Assembly (NCBI GenBank): GCA_014729705.1
Contig: WJJK01000400.1
Span: 1 to 6,042, forward strand
DNA from: Candidatus Altarchaeales archaeon
Lineage (GTDB): Archaea > Altiarchaeota > Altiarchaeia > IMC4 > SCGC-AAA252-I15
Length of the DNA: 6,042 nt
Direction of reading: 5' to 3'
The notes beneath the pieces are model-generated. The model worked only from the letters and a program-made list of their open reading frames with translations, was not told where the DNA came from and did not search any database. Position numbers and translations under genes: made by a program. This document shows, in pieces, positions 5,906-6,042 of this stretch (position 1 is the first letter of the stretch; every line of letters starts with the position of its first letter).

Positions 5906-6042
5906 TCAATACAGGACATCGAATGAGGCCCACGCCTCAATGTGCTCGCAGAGTTCCTTGAGCCCAAGACGACACGCTACATCGTGCATGTGCCTGATAC
6001 CTGCGACCAGCACGCGCTCCCAGTCCAGTTCTTCTGGACCGA
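5906..6042 (-). CDS. Unrecognised protein, C-terminal 44 residues (enters from the right edge)
   Basis: An open frame enters from the right edge and ends at TGA (5906-5908), showing 44 residues from GPEELDWERV to SFDVLY. Two bases of a preceding codon lie at the edge. The codon use and amino-acid mix (charged, helical, with a His/Met/Cys patch RHMHDVAC and a CEHIEAW segment) look like a genuine protein end rather than a chance frame, and the reading stops just where the AT-rich promoter region begins. The start and most of the protein lie outside the window, so family and function cannot be assigned. No convincing terminator follows it, so some transcription may run through into the ATPase operon. 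Confidence 0.7.
   Translation of the reverse strand, partial: GPEELDWERVLVAGIRHMHDVACRLGLKELCEHIEAWASFDVLY

Noticed and set aside
5697..5933. A 78-codon minus-strand frame crossing the promoter
   Set aside because: It starts with GTG inside the incoming partial gene, crosses the promoter and the ATPase ribosome site, and has no SD of its own.
5924..5939. Hairpin TGAGGC/GCCTCA as a terminator for the right-hand gene
   Set aside because: It is only six pairs, lies inside the coding region before the stop, and has no T-run after it.

Overview
This window looks like part of a large double-stranded DNA phage genome, or a phage-derived element, with a bacterial host. All seven genes lie on the minus strand and are packed tightly. 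Stop and start codons overlap at two junctions, nearly every gene has a GAGGAG-type Shine-Dalgarno site, and most products are unrecognised. No tRNA, rRNA, transposase, CRISPR array or structural phage gene is visible, so the phage assignment is an inference from layout; a bacterial island cannot be excluded.

Reading in the direction of transcription (right to left): the end of an unrecognised gene enters from the right edge (5906-6042). A 166-base AT-rich gap (5740-5905) follows. It holds a near-consensus sigma-70-type promoter (TTGACA, 17 bases, TATATT) with an A-rich stretch upstream, and possibly a second, weaker promoter. This opens an operon: a MoxR/AAA_5-type AAA+ ATPase (4465-5739); a hairpin-bearing spacer; a VWA-like protein carrying an HEVYH metallopeptidase motif, a split four-cysteine zinc site and a MIDAS (DUF2201 type, 2990-4387); a second hairpin-bearing spacer; then unrecognised proteins of 344 (1884-2918), 380 (694-1836) and 155 (230-697) residues, and the first 79 residues of another (1-237).

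MoxR ATPases and VWA proteins are known partners: the ATPase ring remodels a client and the VWA protein acts as a metal-dependent adaptor, as in RavA/ViaA, NorQ/NorD and CbbQ/CbbO. Here the partner also carries a predicted zinc-protease motif. It is reasonable to infer that the pair remodels or processes one or more proteins, and that the downstream co-transcribed unknowns are candidate clients or cofactors. The 380-residue protein has a probable N-terminal winged-helix domain, and it shares a short EEAP[LM]H[ML]xxKD motif with the 155-residue protein.

The main points to follow up are the ATPase/metallo-VWA module with its unknown companions, the Gln/Ser/Gly-rich insert that divides the zinc site and is built from a 24-base repeat, and the two strong intergenic hairpins. 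One hairpin pairs an SD-like GAGGAG with a CCTCCTC element.
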